Positions 53,539 through 61,639 of a DNA stretch of 64,000 bases are shown here, one piece after another; position 1 is the first letter of the stretch; each line of letters opens with the position of its first letter. Where the stretch lies: contig CP073691.1 in NCBI GenBank assembly GCA_018228685.1, forward strand, positions 2,604,001 to 2,668,000, read 5' to 3'. The translations under genes and the position numbers were made by a program. The stretch comes from Clostridiaceae bacterium Marseille-Q4149. Lineage in GTDB: Bacteria; Bacillota; Clostridia; Oscillospirales; Oscillospiraceae. The notes beneath the pieces were generated by a model. That model saw only the letters and a list, made by a program, of their open reading frames with translations. It had not been told where the DNA came from and ran no database searches.

Positions 53539-54201
53539 ATGGGCTTGTTTGCAAAGAAAATTGAAAAGCAGCTCGCCTCCTATCAGCAGGAGCTGATCGA
53601 AACGCATTATCGCGAAGTAGACAATATGTACCGTCAAATTCGCGGCTGGCGGCACGACTACCGCAACCATATCCAGACCATGAAGGCCTACGCCGCTGCG
53701 CAGGACTGGGACGCCATCCAAAACTACCTCGACCTGCTGGACACCGACCTGCAAACCGTGGACACGGTCATCAAGACCGGCAATCCCATGACCGACGCCA
53801 TCTTGAACTCCAAAATCTCCCTTGCAAAGGCGAAGGGCATCGAGGTAGCGGCGGATGCCCACATCCCCGTCAGGCTGAAATCCTCGGAAATTGACCTCTG
53901 CTGCATCCTCGGCAATCTCTTCGACAACGCCATTGAGGCCAGCATGAAGCTGCCGGAGGACAAGCGCCTCATCCGGGTCTATATGGATATGAAAAATACC
54001 CAGCTCTACATCTCCTTCACCAATTTTACCGCCGGGAAGAAAATGCAGAAGGAGGGAGGGCTGTTCCGCAGCACCAAGGGCGAGGGACACGGCTTCGGTC
54101 TTGTCCGCATCGACGCCATCGTGGAGCGGCTGGACGGATACATCAGCCGCAACAGCGAGGACGGCGCGTTCACCACCGAAATACTGCTTCCGCAGGAGTG
54201 A
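53539..54201 (+). CDS. Soluble GHKL histidine kinase
   Basis: 220 residues. The H-box is GWRHDYRNHIQTMKAY (His39), the N-box ILGNLFDNAIEAS, and the G-box GEGHGFGLVRI. There is no membrane or sensor domain at all: the protein begins directly in the dimerisation helix. AgrC-type kinases normally have six membrane helices, so this is either a truncated form or a cytosolic kinase that relies on another protein, perhaps the downstream ABC pair, for sensing. Confidence 0.9.
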   Translation: MGLFAKKIEKQLASYQQELIETHYREVDNMYRQIRGWRHDYRNHIQTMKAYAAAQDWDAIQNYLDLLDTDLQTVDTVIKTGNPMTDAILNSKISLAKAKGIEVAADAHIPVRLKSSEIDLCCILGNLFDNAIEASMKLPEDKRLIRVYMDMKNTQLYISFTNFTAGKKMQKEGGLFRSTKGEGHGFGLVRIDAIVERLDGYISRNSEDGAFTTEILLPQE

Positions 54202-54230
54202 GAGCTGCAATTCATCCCCCGGAAAAAGCG

Positions 54231-54264
54231 ATTCGTCCCCGGAATGCTCCGGGGACGATTTTTC
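54231..54264 (+). terminator. Hairpin between the kinase and ABC genes
   Basis: ATTCGTCCCCGGA-atgc-TCCGGGGACGATT followed by TTTCTT. It may act as a partial terminator lowering ABC expression relative to the regulators. Confidence 0.75.
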
Positions 54265-54297
54265 TTGATAGAATGCGGGCAAAAGGAGGGGGCGCAG

Positions 54298-56115
54298 ATG
54301 AAAAGACCAACATATTGTCCGTTTCAAAACATAAGCTACATGATCCGCAGGGCATACCGCGAAGCGCCGGTCATTCTCCCGGTCGCGGCGGGTATGATCG
54401 TCGCGGGCACTGCCATCAACATTCTGGAGCTGGTTACAGCGCCTGCGATTCTCGACGCCGTGGAGCGCAATGTGCCGATTGCTGCGCTGCTCCGAATGAT
54501 CGCTGCGTTGACGGCAGCCATGCTGCTCGCCTGTTCCGGGCGGGCCTATCTTTGGGAAAACGCACTGTTCGGGCAGGTGCATTTAAGAATCAACATCAGC
54601 TCCCAGCTGCACAGCAAATTCTGCACAACGTCCTACGCACATCTTCTGGACACTGCGTATATCGAGCGGAGCAACAAAGCGCAGCTGGCCACGCAGGGCA
54701 ATACAGATGCAACGGAAGCCATCTGGGATACTCTGGTCGAGCTGTGCACCAATGCGATCAGTTTTTCCGTTTATCTGCTGCTGCTCGGTTCTGCCAATCC
54801 GGTCATTCTGGCGATCACGCTGGTCGCGGCTGTTTTCAGCTATTCTGCCGGCAAGCGCATCCGCCTGTGGCGATATCAGCATCAGGACGAAGAGGCCGCA
54901 TACCGGCAGCGGCTTTCGTACATCGCCAAGCGCGCCAGAAGCAGAGAGCTTGCAAAGGATATCCGCATTTTCGGACTGAAGGCATGGCTTCAGGCGCTGT
55001 GGGGGCAAAGCCTCGCACTGTACCACGATTTTTGCAAAAAGGCGGAGAAGCGACATCTGCTGGCAGATACGGTGGACATCCTTGCAACGCTTCTTCGCAA
55101 TGGTGCGGCCTATGCGTATCTTCTCCGCATGACGCTGCTCGGCGAATTGAACGCACCGGAGTTTGTGCTGCTCTTTTCTGCAGTCACAGGCCTCGGCAGC
55201 TGGACGACGGGACTCCTGCGCAATCTTGAGACCCTGAACAAGCAGAGCAGCGACATCTCCTTTGTCCGGGAGTACCTTGACACGCCCGAGCCCTTCCCCT
55301 TTGACGAAGGAGAGCCCCTGGCCGTTAAGCCGAATCACCGCTATACCATGGAGCTGCGGGACGTATCCTTCCGCTACCCCAACGCCGAATCGGAGGTGCT
55401 GTCCCATGTGAACCTGAAAATCGCCGCCGGGGAGAAGATCGCACTGGTCGGCCTGAACGGTGCGGGCAAGACCACCATGCTCCGGCTCCTCTGCGGCTTT
55501 CTCGACCCCACAGGCGGAACGGTCCTTCTGGACGGAGAGGATATCCGCCGGTACAACCGCCGGGACTATTACCGCCTCATTGCGGCAGTATTCCAGCAAT
55601 CCTCCGTTCTTGCGGGGACGATCGCCGAAAATGTGGCGCAGGCCACCGACGGGATCGACGCTGCGCGGGTAAGGCGCTGCCTTGAGCAGGCCGGATTGTC
55701 AAATAAGGTGCGCTCTCTTCCCGGCGGGGAAGAAACGCTTCTGAACCGCAATGTCTATGAAAATGCCGTCGAATTTTCCGGGGGCGAAATGCAGCGCTTG
55801 CTGCTGGCAAGAGCACTCTATAAGAACGCTCCCATTCTGGTGCTGGATGAACCGACCGCGGCGCTCGACGCCATCACCGAGAGCGCATTGTACCGGCAAT
55901 ACAATGAAATGACGAGAGGCTGCACCGCCATCTACATCTCGCATCGCCTGGCGTCCACCCGCTTTTGTGACAGGATCATCCTTGTGGAAGGCGGGAAAAT
56001 CGCAGAGGAAGGCACGCACGAGGCGCTGATGGCGCAAGGCGGTGCATATGCAGCGCTATTTGCGGTGCAGAGCAAATATTATCAGGAGGAGGTGCGGCAG
56101 AATGAAGCGGACTGA
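54298..56115 (+). CDS. ABC exporter half-transporter (permease plus ATPase), first of pair
   Basis: 605 residues from the ATG after AAAAGGAGGG; earlier in-frame starts have no site. Six membrane helices lie in about residues 1-310. The ATPase has GLNGAGKTTMLRLLCGF (Walker A), EFSGGEMQRLLLARAL (signature) and LVLDEPTAALDAI (Walker B). It overlaps the next ABC gene by 14 bp, so a heterodimer is expected. Exporters of this type, next to LytTR systems, commonly move peptides or act in antibiotic resistance. No precursor peptide gene was found. Confidence 0.92.
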   Translation: MKRPTYCPFQNISYMIRRAYREAPVILPVAAGMIVAGTAINILELVTAPAILDAVERNVPIAALLRMIAALTAAMLLACSGRAYLWENALFGQVHLRINISSQLHSKFCTTSYAHLLDTAYIERSNKAQLATQGNTDATEAIWDTLVELCTNAISFSVYLLLLGSANPVILAITLVAAVFSYSAGKRIRLWRYQHQDEEAAYRQRLSYIAKRARSRELAKDIRIFGLKAWLQALWGQSLALYHDFCKKAEKRHLLADTVDILATLLRNGAAYAYLLRMTLLGELNAPEFVLLFSAVTGLGSWTTGLLRNLETLNKQSSDISFVREYLDTPEPFPFDEGEPLAVKPNHRYTMELRDVSFRYPNAESEVLSHVNLKIAAGEKIALVGLNGAGKTTMLRLLCGFLDPTGGTVLLDGEDIRRYNRRDYYRLIAAVFQQSSVLAGTIAENVAQATDGIDAARVRRCLEQAGLSNKVRSLPGGEETLLNRNVYENAVEFSGGEMQRLLLARALYKNAPILVLDEPTAALDAITESALYRQYNEMTRGCTAIYISHRLASTRFCDRIILVEGGKIAEEGTHEALMAQGGAYAALFAVQSKYYQEEVRQNEAD

Positions 56116-57976
56116 CGAAGCGACATGGAAAGAAAGCTTTTCCATCAATTACCGCGCGCTCGGGCTGTGGAGGAAAATGGCGGGGCGATTTCTCCTCGCC
56201 CTCACCCTCAGCACTGTGCTGGAGGCTCTTGCGCCCTATATCCCTCTGGTTTTTACCGCGCGGCTGCTGGATGAGATCGCAGGAGCGCGCGACCCTGCGC
56301 GACTGACAACGCTATGCGTCCTGCTGCTTTCCATCAGCACACTCACCCTGCTGCTTGCGGCGGCCTGCAAGCACTGGTGCACCGCCGAGGAGGAGACAAA
56401 TTCTTACAGAGAAGCGCAGCAGTTCTTTACAAAGCTCCTGCAAATGGATTTCTGCGCAGTGGACGACGCCAAGACGCACGACCTGCTCTCCCAGATCCGC
56501 CAAAACGAAACGTGGTCGGGCTGGGGCCTGCCTCGTGTGCCGGAGGAATATCAGACCCTGCTCAGGGGGCTTATTAAAATCGTCTGTTCCGCCGCGCTCT
56601 CCGTCAGCCTGTTTTTAAAGCCCGTCAGGGCGGATTCTCCCATTGTGTGGATCAACCATCCCGCCTGTATCCTGTTTGTGCTTGCCTCACTTCTTTTCGC
56701 AACATGGCTCTCCCCGTTCTTATTCAACAAAGGCGCAGCATACTGGACAAAGGCCGGCGAGAATGTAAAGCTCGGCAACCGCCTTTTTTCCTTCTTTAAC
56801 TATATTGCAGCAGATGAGCCGGAGCGTGCACAGGATATCCGAATCTATGAGCAGGAGCACTTTTTCCATCAGAAGCTGGAATCGATCCTCCCCACACTTC
56901 TCACGGAAAAATGCCGGATGGCCCGCTACGCATGGGGCCCGCTGGGGCTTTACAAAGCGGCTGCCGAGGCGGTCACCCGCATCCTGAACGGCGTCGTATA
57001 CCTTTTTGTTTGCCTCAAAGCGCTGGGCGGCGCCTTCGGCGTCGGCTATATTACGCAGTATGTCGGTGCGATCTCCGCGCTCTCGGGCGGGCTTTCCGAT
57101 TGCGTCCGGACCTTGGGCGATATGCGCAACAACGTGCCGAATCTCAAGCTGGTGATGGAATTTCTTGATATTCCCAATACGATGTATCAGGGGTCGCTCA
57201 CGACGGAAAAGCGCTCCGATCACCAATATCATGTGGAGTTTCGGGACGTGTCCTTCCGCTATCCCGGCTCCGATCAATACGCGCTCCGCCATGTCAGCAT
57301 GAAGTTCAGGGTCGGCCGCCGCCTGGCGGTCGTAGGGGAAAACGGCAGCGGCAAAACCACCTTTATTAAGCTTCTCTGCCGCCTGTACGACCCGACCGAG
57401 GGCGAGATTCTGTTAAACGGCATCAACATCCGCAAATACCGGTATGAGGATTATCTTGCGCTGTTTTCCGTGGTGTTTCAGGACTTCAGGCTGCTGGCCC
57501 TGCCCTTGGGACAAAACGTTGCGGGCGCAAGGGATTACGACGCAGCGCTGGCTGAAAGATGCCTGCAAAAAGCGGGATTTGCCGCCCGGCTCAAGCATCT
57601 GCCGGCAGGGCTGGACACATCGCTATATACGGATCTTGATCCTGCCGGCATAAATATTTCCGGCGGCGAGGCGCAGAAGATCGCCATTGCCCGCGCGCTC
57701 TATAAGGACGCGCCCTTCATCATCCTCGACGAGCCAACGGCGGCGCTGGACCCCATCGCCGAGGCGGAGATCTACAGCAAGTTCGATGAGATCGCAGGCG
57801 ATAAGACTGCCATCTATATCTCCCACCGCCTGTCCTCCTGCAAATTCTGTGACGAGATCGCCGTGTTCCACGAGGGCGCGGTCATCCAGCAGGGCAGTCA
57901 CGCCGAATTGCTCGCCGATCGGGGCGGCAAATACTACGCGCTCTGGAACGCACAGGCGCAGTATTATACGGAGTGA
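56102..57976 (+). CDS. ABC exporter half-transporter, second of pair
   Basis: 624 residues. The start at 56102 is within the end of the first ABC gene (AGGAGG upstream). The membrane domain spans about 1-370 and includes a long unusual cytoplasmic stretch (RQNETWSGWGLPRVPEEYQTL region). The ATPase has GENGSGKTTFIKLLC, INISGGEAQKIAIARAL and IILDEPTAALDPI. All catalytic residues appear present in both halves. Together they form a heterodimeric exporter. Confidence 0.92.
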   Translation: MKRTDEATWKESFSINYRALGLWRKMAGRFLLALTLSTVLEALAPYIPLVFTARLLDEIAGARDPARLTTLCVLLLSISTLTLLLAAACKHWCTAEEETNSYREAQQFFTKLLQMDFCAVDDAKTHDLLSQIRQNETWSGWGLPRVPEEYQTLLRGLIKIVCSAALSVSLFLKPVRADSPIVWINHPACILFVLASLLFATWLSPFLFNKGAAYWTKAGENVKLGNRLFSFFNYIAADEPERAQDIRIYEQEHFFHQKLESILPTLLTEKCRMARYAWGPLGLYKAAAEAVTRILNGVVYLFVCLKALGGAFGVGYITQYVGAISALSGGLSDCVRTLGDMRNNVPNLKLVMEFLDIPNTMYQGSLTTEKRSDHQYHVEFRDVSFRYPGSDQYALRHVSMKFRVGRRLAVVGENGSGKTTFIKLLCRLYDPTEGEILLNGINIRKYRYEDYLALFSVVFQDFRLLALPLGQNVAGARDYDAALAERCLQKAGFAARLKHLPAGLDTSLYTDLDPAGINISGGEAQKIAIARALYKDAPFIILDEPTAALDPIAEAEIYSKFDEIAGDKTAIYISHRLSSCKFCDEIAVFHEGAVIQQGSHAELLADRGGKYYALWNAQAQYYTE

Positions 57977-57998
57977 AGCTGCTCTGTGCGTCAGAAAG

Positions 57999-58050
57999 AA
58001 ACCGCTGTAATCCCCATCCCGCGCAGGATGGAGATTACAGCGGTTTTGTG
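57999..58050 (+). terminator. Strong terminator after the ABC pair
   Basis: AACCGCTGTAATCCCCATCC / GGATGGAGATTACAGCGGTT, a nearly perfect 20-bp stem, followed by TTGTGTTTT. Confidence 0.9.
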
Positions 58051-58277
58051 TTTTCTGAGCAGGCATGACAAGCTGCCTTTTGCGGTTTGTATATGCACCC
58101 GCGAGGAAAATGGAGGGATTGCAAAGGGAGGTCTCGCCTGTCGGCTCGGTCAGCGCTTCAAAGCGTTTCACGCTTTGAGGTCTCCACCGGAGACCCGCGC
58201 CCCTTTGACGCAGGGTTTCCAATAGGGGCGTGAGCATCCCTGTTGGCACACGATTTTGCTTTGCAAAGTCTAGTGTG
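58051..58277. other. Intergenic segment
   Basis: No supported gene. Contains short inverted repeats (GCGCTTCAAAGCG, and CACGCTTTGAGGTCTCCACC / GGAGACC-type arms). It resembles decayed 3' flanking DNA of a larger mobile element. Confidence 0.4.
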
Positions 58278-58739
58278 TTATACCTTTGCTGACCGCTGAC
58301 GCGGAAAAGGGGTTGGCGGCATACTCTGCGGTGCGGCAGAGTGTGGCAACAAACGCTTTTTCGCGGCAGTAGGACAGGCGGATTTTGTGATGTGAGCTAC
58401 AGCACAATCGCAGGATTTTTGAGCAGCAAAATCCGACTGGCCGGAAAAGGAAGTGAAGGTATATATATCAATCGAAGCATCACTCAAATGCAGCTCATGC
58501 AGAGCTGTGTTTGGGTGATTTTTTGTTTCCGTCCGCCCCATCAGATAATCGCAGGAAACACCGTAATAGTCAGCCAGCAACAGAATGCTGTACGGGCTGA
58601 TGTCCTTGCCGTTATCCGATTCATATTTGCCAAGCGCGGATTTCGAGATGCCCACCTCAACAGCAAGCTGCTCCAAGGTCAGTTTTTTCACCACTCGTAA
58701 ATCCTTCAAACGCTCCCCGATTGTCAGCTTAATCTGCAT
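58278..58739 (-). CDS. XRE-family regulator with foreign C-terminal tail
   Basis: 153 residues. The HTH (IGERLKDLRVVKKLTLEQLAVEVGISKSALGKYE) and the following SPYSILLLADYYGVSCDYLMGRTETKNHPNTALHELHLS segment are typical of a short phage/ICE repressor of about 90-110 residues. From about residue 95 the sequence (FSGQSDFAAQKSCDC and onward) is low-complexity, basic and unlike the family. A deletion has probably joined the gene to non-coding DNA, though the DNA-binding part should fold. Confidence 0.75.
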   Translation of the reverse strand: MQIKLTIGERLKDLRVVKKLTLEQLAVEVGISKSALGKYESDNGKDISPYSILLLADYYGVSCDYLMGRTETKNHPNTALHELHLSDASIDIYTFTSFSGQSDFAAQKSCDCAVAHITKSACPTAAKKRLLPHSAAPQSMPPTPFPRQRSAKV

Positions 58740-58923
58740 ATACCCACCTTCATTTTAGCTTTTTCTGGATGATATCACACTTTTTTATTTTTGCCGAAAA
58801 GCGTGGAAATTGCCGTCTTTCATGCAACTTTTCCCACCTTTCGGATATACGGGAGAGGGCCTCTTTTCTTACTAAAATTTAGATGGTAACCACGCAGCAC
58901 CTTGAAAACTTCATGACCGTCCG

Positions 58924-59211
58924 ATGGGATATGTTTTCCGGCGAAGTACCGCATTCCGCTATCAAGGAAGCGACAACGCCGGAGTAAAACTCGGGCAGGA
59001 ACGGCACCGGGCAGAACGGCAGCACTCAAAACATTTGGTAGATGAATGGAGCGGCTTCGCCGCTTTGCTGGCAAATTTGATTGAAAAGTATGCCGTGGTT
59101 CTGGATCTTGATGCGCTGCCCGATCTCGTCATAGAGGAAGCCGTGCCTGAAAAAGACGGGGCAGATGAGATGATTCACGAAAACGATATTGAGCCCGCGA
59201 AAGCGGCATGA
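58924..59211 (+). pseudogene. C-terminal fragment of an unrecognised element protein
   Basis: The believable part is HSKHLVDEWSGFAALLANLI then EKYAVVLDLDALPDLVIEEA and an acidic tail, ending at 59211. The N-terminal 30 residues look like unrelated sequence read in frame. It resembles short acidic C-termini of small ICE proteins; no function is assigned. Confidence 0.4.
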
Positions 59212-59288
59212 TATAATTATCATGAAATAAGCGTCCAAACCGCCATTGCAGGAGCAAAAGCTCCTGCAATGGCAGAAAACGAGGTGAA

Positions 59289-60167
59289 GTGACCAAGGAA
59301 CGCTGGGAGAATGAGCAGAACAATTCTGAAATGCTGATTTATACCACAGAGGACGGTTTGACAAAGATCGAAACGACCTTCGATGGCGATACCGTTTGGC
59401 TGTCCATTGACCAGATGGCGGAGCTGTTTCAGCGTGACAAATCTACCATTTCCAGACATATCAAGAACATTTTCACTGAGGGCGAATTGAAGCGGGAAGC
59501 AGTTGTTGCAAATTTTGCAACAACTGCCGCTGACGGCAAAACCTATCAGGTGGATTACTATAATCTCGATGTCATCATTTCCGTCGGCTACCGTGTGAAA
59601 TCCCAGCGCGGCGTGCAGTTCCGTATCTGGGCAACGGGGATTTTAAAGGAGTATATGCGAAAAGGCTTTGCGCTGGACGATGAGCGTCTGAAAAATCTGG
59701 GCGGCGGTGGCTATTTCAAGGAACTGTTGGAGCGCATCCGCGACATCCGTGCTTCCGAAAAGGTGTTTTACCGTCAGGTACTTGAAATCTAAGCCACCAG
59801 CATTGATTATGACCCCAAGGCGGAAATCTCCGTTCAGTTTTTCAGAAAAATCCAGAACAAAATCCACTATGCCATTCATGGGCAGACGACGGCAGAGGTG
59901 GTTTACACACGTGCCGACGCAGAGAAAGAATTTATGGGCTTGACTACTTTTTCGGGCAGCCAGCCCACGCTGAAAGAGGCGGTAGTTGCCAAGAAATACC
60001 TGATTTCCGAGGTTGAGTTGTTCCCGCGTGAGGAGCAAAAGACGCAGAAACGCTTTGTAAAGGCGATTGCGTATAAGTTTCCCATTGAGCAAAAGGTGCT
60101 CACGCAATTTGACGAATGCGGGGCATCTGTCGAGACGGTGGTCCTGCTTTCCAAGGACATGTTCTGA
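59289..60167 (+). pseudogene. RhuM-family gene with nonsense codon, fused to recombinase and rlmD tails
   Basis: A GTG start after GAGGTG gives 167 residues of RhuM-type protein (TVWLSIDQMAELFQRDKSTI, YNLDVIISVGYRVKSQRGVQ, RIWATGILKEYMRKGF). At 59790-59792 a TAA replaces the Tyr expected in IYATSIDYDP. The frame continues (ATSIDYDPKAEISVQFF...VVYTRADAEKEFMGLTTF) to AKKYL. At 59993 it joins the last 147 bp of a serine recombinase gene, then at 60140 the native rlmD tail VVLLSKDMF. All four pieces are in one frame. Confidence 0.85.
60132..60139 (+). other. attR core
   Basis: GAGACGGT followed by GGTCCTGCTTTCC, the native last codons of rlmD (VVLLSKDMF, stop at 60165-60167). Confidence 0.82.
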
Positions 60168-60209
60168 ATAAACAAGCCGAGGCTTCTTCGGAAGTCTCGG
60201 CTTGTTTAT
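60168..60209 (+). terminator. Original rlmD terminator
   Basis: ATAAACAAGCCGAG / CTCGGCTTGTTTAT with an inner stem CTTC-ttcg-GAAG. Now 30.8 kb away from the rlmD methyltransferase core. Confidence 0.9.
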
Positions 60210-60236
60210 GGTATGGGCAGCTGCCGGGAGGGGCGC

Positions 60237-60626
60237 TTACTCCTTCTCGCAGATCACGTTGCTCTCATAGGGGCGCTGGCCGGAGAGAATTTCGTCATAG
60301 AAATTCTGCTTCCAGTCGATATAGGCCACACTGTCCTCCAGCTCCCGGATGGAGCGGCGCAGCTCCTCCTGCTTCCGGGCCAGCATCTCCTTGCGCTGGG
60401 GGATCGTTGACTCTCCCATCAGGCACAGGGACAGATATTCCTTCATCTCCTGAATGCTCATGCCGCACTTTTTCAGGCAGATCAGGCTGCTGATCCAGGC
60501 GATGTCCCGGTCATCAAACACCCGGCGGTTGTTTTTGTCCCGCTTGACGTTGGGGACAAGCCCCTGGTTGCAGTAAAATTTCAGGGCCTGATAGGTCATG
60601 TTGGTCTCCTTGCAGGCCTGCATCAT
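60237..60626 (-). CDS. MerR-family transcriptional regulator
   Basis: 129 residues. The winged helix is ACKETNMTYQALKFYCNQGLVPNVKRDKNNRRVFDDRDIAWI, followed by a coiled dimerisation helix (RKQEELRRSIRELEDSVAYID). No metal-binding cysteines occur at the C-terminus, so a metal sensor is unlikely; relatives respond to electrophiles or redox stress. It diverges from a flavodoxin-type gene, and the intergenic region holds a classic MerR promoter (60692-60722). Confidence 0.92.
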   Translation of the reverse strand: MMQACKETNMTYQALKFYCNQGLVPNVKRDKNNRRVFDDRDIAWISSLICLKKCGMSIQEMKEYLSLCLMGESTIPQRKEMLARKQEELRRSIRELEDSVAYIDWKQNFYDEILSGQRPYESNVICEKE

Positions 60627-60691
60627 GGTGTGCAGAATAACAGACTCCCTCGCAATTTACAGAATGTTCAAATATTTTCACATGAAGGCTC

Positions 60692-60722
60692 TTGACCGGT
60701 TGCAGCAACCGGTTATTATAAT
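60692..60722 (+). promoter_or_regulatory. MerR-type promoter with 19-bp spacer and palindromic operator
   Basis: TTGACC (60692-60697) and TATAAT (60717-60722) are separated by 19 bp. The perfect palindrome ACCGGTTGCAGCAACCGGT (60695-60713) lies in the spacer. The overlong spacer and central dyad are the hallmark of MerR activation. It reads toward the flavodoxin lipoprotein. Weaker CAACCGG half-sites follow at 60732-60748. Confidence 0.88.
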
Positions 60723-60807
60723 CGACCGTATCAACCGGAAGGAACAACCGGGTTATAGCACAGGCCCCCCTCCTGCGCAACCGGAAAAATTCAGAAAGGA
60801 CGATACC

Positions 60808-61056
60808 ATGAAAAAACTGACCGCTTTACTTCTGAGCCTGGCACTGGTGCTGGGCCTTGCCGTCTGCGGCAGCACCACCCCGGAGGTCCCCAAGGACGAT
60901 CCCCAGACCCCGGCCGAAACGCCCACCCAGGACTCCGTTACGCCGGATGAGCCCCAGACCGGCAAGACCCTGGTGGTCTATTACTCCGCCAGCGGCCACA
61001 CCCGGCAGGTGGCCCAGGCCATCGCCCAGGCCGCGGAGCTGAACAAGGGAGTCTAA
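60808..61056 (+). pseudogene. Flavodoxin-like lipoprotein, truncated
   Basis: 82 codons. Lipoprotein signal KKLTALLLSLALVLGLAVC: the residue before the lipid-accepting cysteine is Val instead of Ala/Gly, one C-to-T change from the usual form. A Pro/Thr linker precedes GKTLVVYYSASGHTRQVAQA, the flavodoxin phosphate loop. The protein stops (AAELNKGV) after 30 residues of a domain that should have about 140. AAAGGA lies upstream. It is the target of the adjacent MerR promoter, so the regulated gene is now broken. Confidence 0.82.
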
Positions 61057-61106
61057 AGATCCGGGCAAAAAAATTTATCGCCGAAACCCCAGTAAAATGG
61101 GCAATG

Positions 61107-61151
61107 GGTACCCCCAAGTACCCTTGGTTACCGAAAAGTCACTGCTACAAT
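61107..61151 (+). promoter_or_regulatory. Promoter with repeated GTACCC sites
   Basis: GGTACCC and AGTACCC (61107-61123) precede TTGGTT (61124-61129), a 16-bp spacer and TACAAT (61146-61151). It probably drives the oxidase-like gene. Such repeated GTACCC sites resemble HxlR-type operators, but no HxlR gene is in the window. Confidence 0.5.
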
Positions 61152-61205
61152 TGGATCATCAAGAGGAAACACCCCTTCGAAAAAATCACCCTGGAGGTAA
61201 ATATC

Positions 61206-61600
61206 ATGAACAAAGTCGTTGCATTCTGAATGCCAATCCCGTGCAGTATCTGGCCACTGTGGGCCGGGACGGCAAGGCCAAGTGCCGCCCCTTTATGTTC
61301 GCCGGCGAGCTGGAGGGCAAGCTCTGGTTCTGCACCAACAACCAGAAGGACGTGTACAAGGACATGCAGGCCGATCCCGAGATCGAGATCTCCGTCTCCA
61401 GCCCGGAGTACGCCTGGATCCGGCTCCACGGCAAGGCTGTCTTTGAGAACAACATGGCCGCCAAGGAGATGTGCATCCGGAACCCCATCGTGAAGGGTCA
61501 GTACCAGACCGCCGCCAACCCCATCTTTGAGGTGTTCTATCTGGACGCCCCCCACGGCGTCATCGCCGACTTCTCCGGCAATCCCCCCTATCAGTTCTGA
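61206..61600 (+). pseudogene. Pyridoxamine 5'-phosphate oxidase-family flavoprotein, frameshifted at codon 7
   Basis: The start MNKVVAF (61206) runs into TGA after seven codons. Inserting one C at about 61227 restores MNKVVAFLNANPVQYLATVG and the rest of a 131-residue split-barrel flavoprotein: DGKAKCRPFMFAGELEGKL, WFCTNNQKDVYKD, PEIEISVSSPEYAWIRLHG and FSGNPPYQF. GGAGGT lies upstream. Either a recent frameshift or a sequencing error; a GTG at 61240 could rescue most of the protein. Confidence 0.8.
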
Positions 61601-61639
61601 AATCTGCCCCCGGCAGGTGATCGAAAGGAGAGGCTGACC

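Larger units (their letters stand above)
52640..60139 (+). mobile_element. Integrative element B remnant (7.5 kb)
   Basis: Begins with a left end related to that of element A and ends with 147 bp that match the 3' end of A's recombinase (145 of 147 identical, 52493-52639 versus 59993-60139). Its own recombinase is otherwise deleted. Cargo is a LytTR/GHKL system with two ABC exporters, an XRE gene and a RhuM-family gene. It cannot move by itself but could be mobilised by A's recombinase. Confidence 0.78.

Noticed and set aside
52640-60139. Lantibiotic or other peptide biosynthesis cluster around the ABC pair
   Set aside because: No precursor peptide, modification enzyme or peptidase gene was found between 52.6 and 60.1 kb.
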